Below are positions 63,401 to 64,000 of a stretch of DNA of 64,000 nt, in pieces (within the stretch, counting starts at the first letter, position 1; every line of letters begins with the position of its first letter). The stretch spans positions 248,001-312,000 of the forward strand of contig NW_017566994.1 of the NCBI RefSeq assembly GCF_001661265.1, given 5' to 3'. A program made the position numbers and the translations under genes. The notes under the pieces were generated by a model that was not told the origin of the DNA, did no database searches, and was given only the letters and a program-made list of their open reading frames with translations. The DNA comes from Saitoella complicata NRRL Y-17804. Its lineage: Eukaryota > Ascomycota > Saitoellomycetes > Saitoellales > Saitoellaceae.

Positions 63401-63913
63401 TTGACACGCGAACTGCATGTCGAGTTCTTGCAGGTGATCGGTGAGGTGGACGACTTGCCGGCACGAACAAGAGAGGTGAATCGACTCGTTCATCGACTAC
63501 CGCCTGCGAATTTCTCGTTGTTGAGAGTGTTGTGCGCGCATTTGATCAGGGTTGTGGAGAATTCAAATGTGAATAAGATGACGGCGAGGAATGTCGGGAT
63601 TGTGTTTTCGCCGACGTTGAATATTCCTGCGGGGGTGCTGACGTTGTTTCTGGGTGATTTCGAGGGAGTGTTCATGGAGGATGTGGATGCTCTTGCAGAC
63701 CTCGTACAGAATTATGACGAAGGATATGGTCAGAGCAGCCAGGAGCAGTATGCTGAGGGGCAGTATGATACGCGGAACCATGGAGGGTTACATGTTCCTA
63801 CCAGTCTGCGGGATGACCGGCGTTCGCGAAACAGACATTCGCACATTGTGGGAGGAGATCTTGGGTATGGGAACGGTGGATACGGCGGGAGATTACACAA
63901 CGTGTACGAGTGA
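60413..63913 (+). CDS. Bem3-like Rho GTPase-activating protein with PH domain
   Basis: A single-exon 1166-residue protein. A short coiled coil lies at about 32-100, followed by Ser/Thr/Pro-rich disorder to about 495. A PX-like C-terminal half comes next (about 500-580, ending CEFLSTDV), then a PH domain at about 595-706 (KEGWLSKKSKGFGGWKSRWF, then HILCANSDEEREEWIRML) and a RhoGAP domain at about 900-1083. The GAP arginine finger is Arg946 in EGIYRLSGSS, and the NKMTARNVGIVFSPTL helix is intact, so it should be active. PX-PH-RhoGAP order is that of yeast Bem3, a Cdc42 GAP at sites of polarised growth bound to phosphoinositides. The start is the first ATG in frame, and the stop lies at 63911-63913. 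Confidence 0.9.
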   Translation: MSAHPSPTSPSSFVPSPTLASHTPSSGSTSDLLTSLQKENASLSSQNKQLWKLVDKQRAMILALRGDLERVGGEREKLRERVRGFIKEERERGKEVEGLLSPALESGKMRGAESADVGGETVTLEETIPTTNFTAPIEAQTPPLPSPPTSTATPTSAGPATGLIPASNKRRPTPLPLTNTTTDTPTTTKITTTSISMTSLHAVVPAPPLSAVVASSFTKNGERTPAPRTRTRSATVTGSSDSTSSSRLAAPPTGYDTPLAARRDRGRSNDEEDDEDEDEDPFHSPLLSARKFGFGHGMMGMNGLLSPSSLGGVTKMVASGDMEREQGPIGLGLGLGSGLGGGSVVVDVVRDEEAQKKNEEGVLGGGGGVLLDVPARISTPGLPRSPRDGIAMSMSPPSPAAGHGIPKTEVAILASSPPVTEGMLSPVTAREHLSPNSFTTTNSIHTMSPQTNSVTSTPDPSTQFIDPDSLLLTPDSMSEVALTALAISTTDPDAPVPSSLMVDIGILDKFNSSLKWVVRKSMLDVCDITGLEVDVRSVGGWAVQKSMLEGYLRGLLRRERGALMGVCEFLSTDVIERGGVAATTIVEAAVRGGEVGRKEGWLSKKSKGFGGWKSRWFVLEGGDMRYYDKPGGTAGSAIRLSSAQIARQATKDASKENTQDEKKTEGKEGYKHAFMILESKKVRHILCANSDEEREEWIRMLLQHIDLANSPLPLMSEKAEKEKGKKAAKTKQGRHVSANEGAHVGGMVESESMRSMSSTSTRRDDEFGVGLGRPVTRESVLGISYDRMVQGQRPSPHSRSKSVESVPPLPIMPPILPEVKVQGISGPTNGTVITDGSQWGNIHVRDDDSIKTNDDKKAADKRIKKKSFWGFGHSKTPQRTSSDASTNSTPPAQRRGGHGPVFGVTLEEAIAVSRPVRDDVLLPNVVYRCIEYLEAKNAVLEEGIYRLSGSSSVVKMLKEKFDKEGDAELFGAKEMYDVHAVAGLLKLYLRELPVSVLTRELHVEFLQVIGEVDDLPARTREVNRLVHRLPPANFSLLRVLCAHLIRVVENSNVNKMTARNVGIVFSPTLNIPAGVLTLFLGDFEGVFMEDVDALADLVQNYDEGYGQSSQEQYAEGQYDTRNHGGLHVPTSLRDDRRSRNRHSHIVGGDLGYGNGGYGGRLHNVYE

Positions 63914-64000
63914 GTTTAAGAGCTGAGAGGGAGGATATTTTGGCACACGAAATTTGCAAAGGAGTTTTTCATTCGCTTGAAAGTTTGGCATCGATCATCA

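Noticed and set aside
1-64000. Biosynthetic gene cluster, secondary-metabolite island, CRISPR array or operon
   Set aside because: The genes are mixed housekeeping functions with individual promoters. There are no direct-repeat arrays and no enzymes of one pathway side by side.

Overview
The window is about 64 kb of compact fungal nuclear DNA. It holds some 34 protein-coding genes on both strands, roughly one per 1.9 kb. Introns are short (mostly 49-66 nt), with GTANGT-type donors, a CTNAC branch site (one perfect TACTAAC) and CAG/TAG acceptors. They crowd at the extreme 5' ends of genes. A DASH-complex subunit (Dad3), alpha-aminoadipate lysine synthesis (Lys9), Pga2, Mtc1, Asa1 and Rcf1 point to Dikarya, most likely an ascomycete. 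The compact layout with few 5'-biased introns would fit an early-diverging lineage such as Taphrinomycotina. That placement is inference and was not tested by any search.

Layout: 0.9-6 kb clathrin heavy chain; 6.5-9.7 kb a BRE4-like ArAE_2 membrane protein; 10-14.7 kb ASA1, a LYAR-type zinc-finger protein, MTC1 and aminodeoxychorismate lyase; 15-19 kb LYS9, DCP1 and a Ptc6-like PP2C; 19-25.5 kb CCT2, PCH2, a TRAPPC2L/Tca17 subunit, mitoribosomal uL6m and PGA2; 25.7-29.6 kb pyruvate carboxylase with a 1.4-kb upstream region; 31-38.5 kb MAK11, YJU2, peroxisomal acyl-CoA oxidase, UTP11, BUD23 and mitoribosomal uS13m; 39-45.3 kb small genes (a two-TM protein, a tiny predicted GPI-anchored peptide, an orphan, a DUF427 protein, LSM5, a GRF zinc-finger protein and coatomer zeta); 45.7-54.9 kb SET1, an NCS1 permease, eIF2-gamma and SmB; 55-64 kb RCF1, a doubtful membrane-protein gene, DAD3, RPL11 and a Bem3-like RhoGAP.

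Most genes are housekeeping. They cover ribosome biogenesis and translation (MAK11, UTP11, BUD23, LYAR-type, RPL11, eIF2-gamma, uL6m, uS13m), RNA processing and decay (YJU2, SmB, LSM5, DCP1), vesicle traffic (clathrin, coatomer zeta, TRAPPC2L, PGA2), chromatin and chromosomes (SET1, ASA1, PCH2, DAD3) and metabolism (PYC, LYS9, acyl-CoA oxidase, ADC lyase). Many are divergent pairs sharing 150-570 bp promoters. I see no operon, gene cluster of one pathway, rRNA, tRNA, CRISPR array, transposon or virus-like element.

I did not find a convincing undescribed system. The most unusual points are three genes (CCT2, SmB, RPL11) whose first coding exon is only the ATG, a PCH2 micro-exon that carries the whole Walker A motif, a CD52-like mini GPI peptide gene at 40.3 kb, and a stop-free intron inside the first zinc finger of the LYAR-type gene. 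Start codons were re-chosen wherever an open frame began with a non-ATG codon, and exon joins were read by eye from splice consensus plus protein family conservation.
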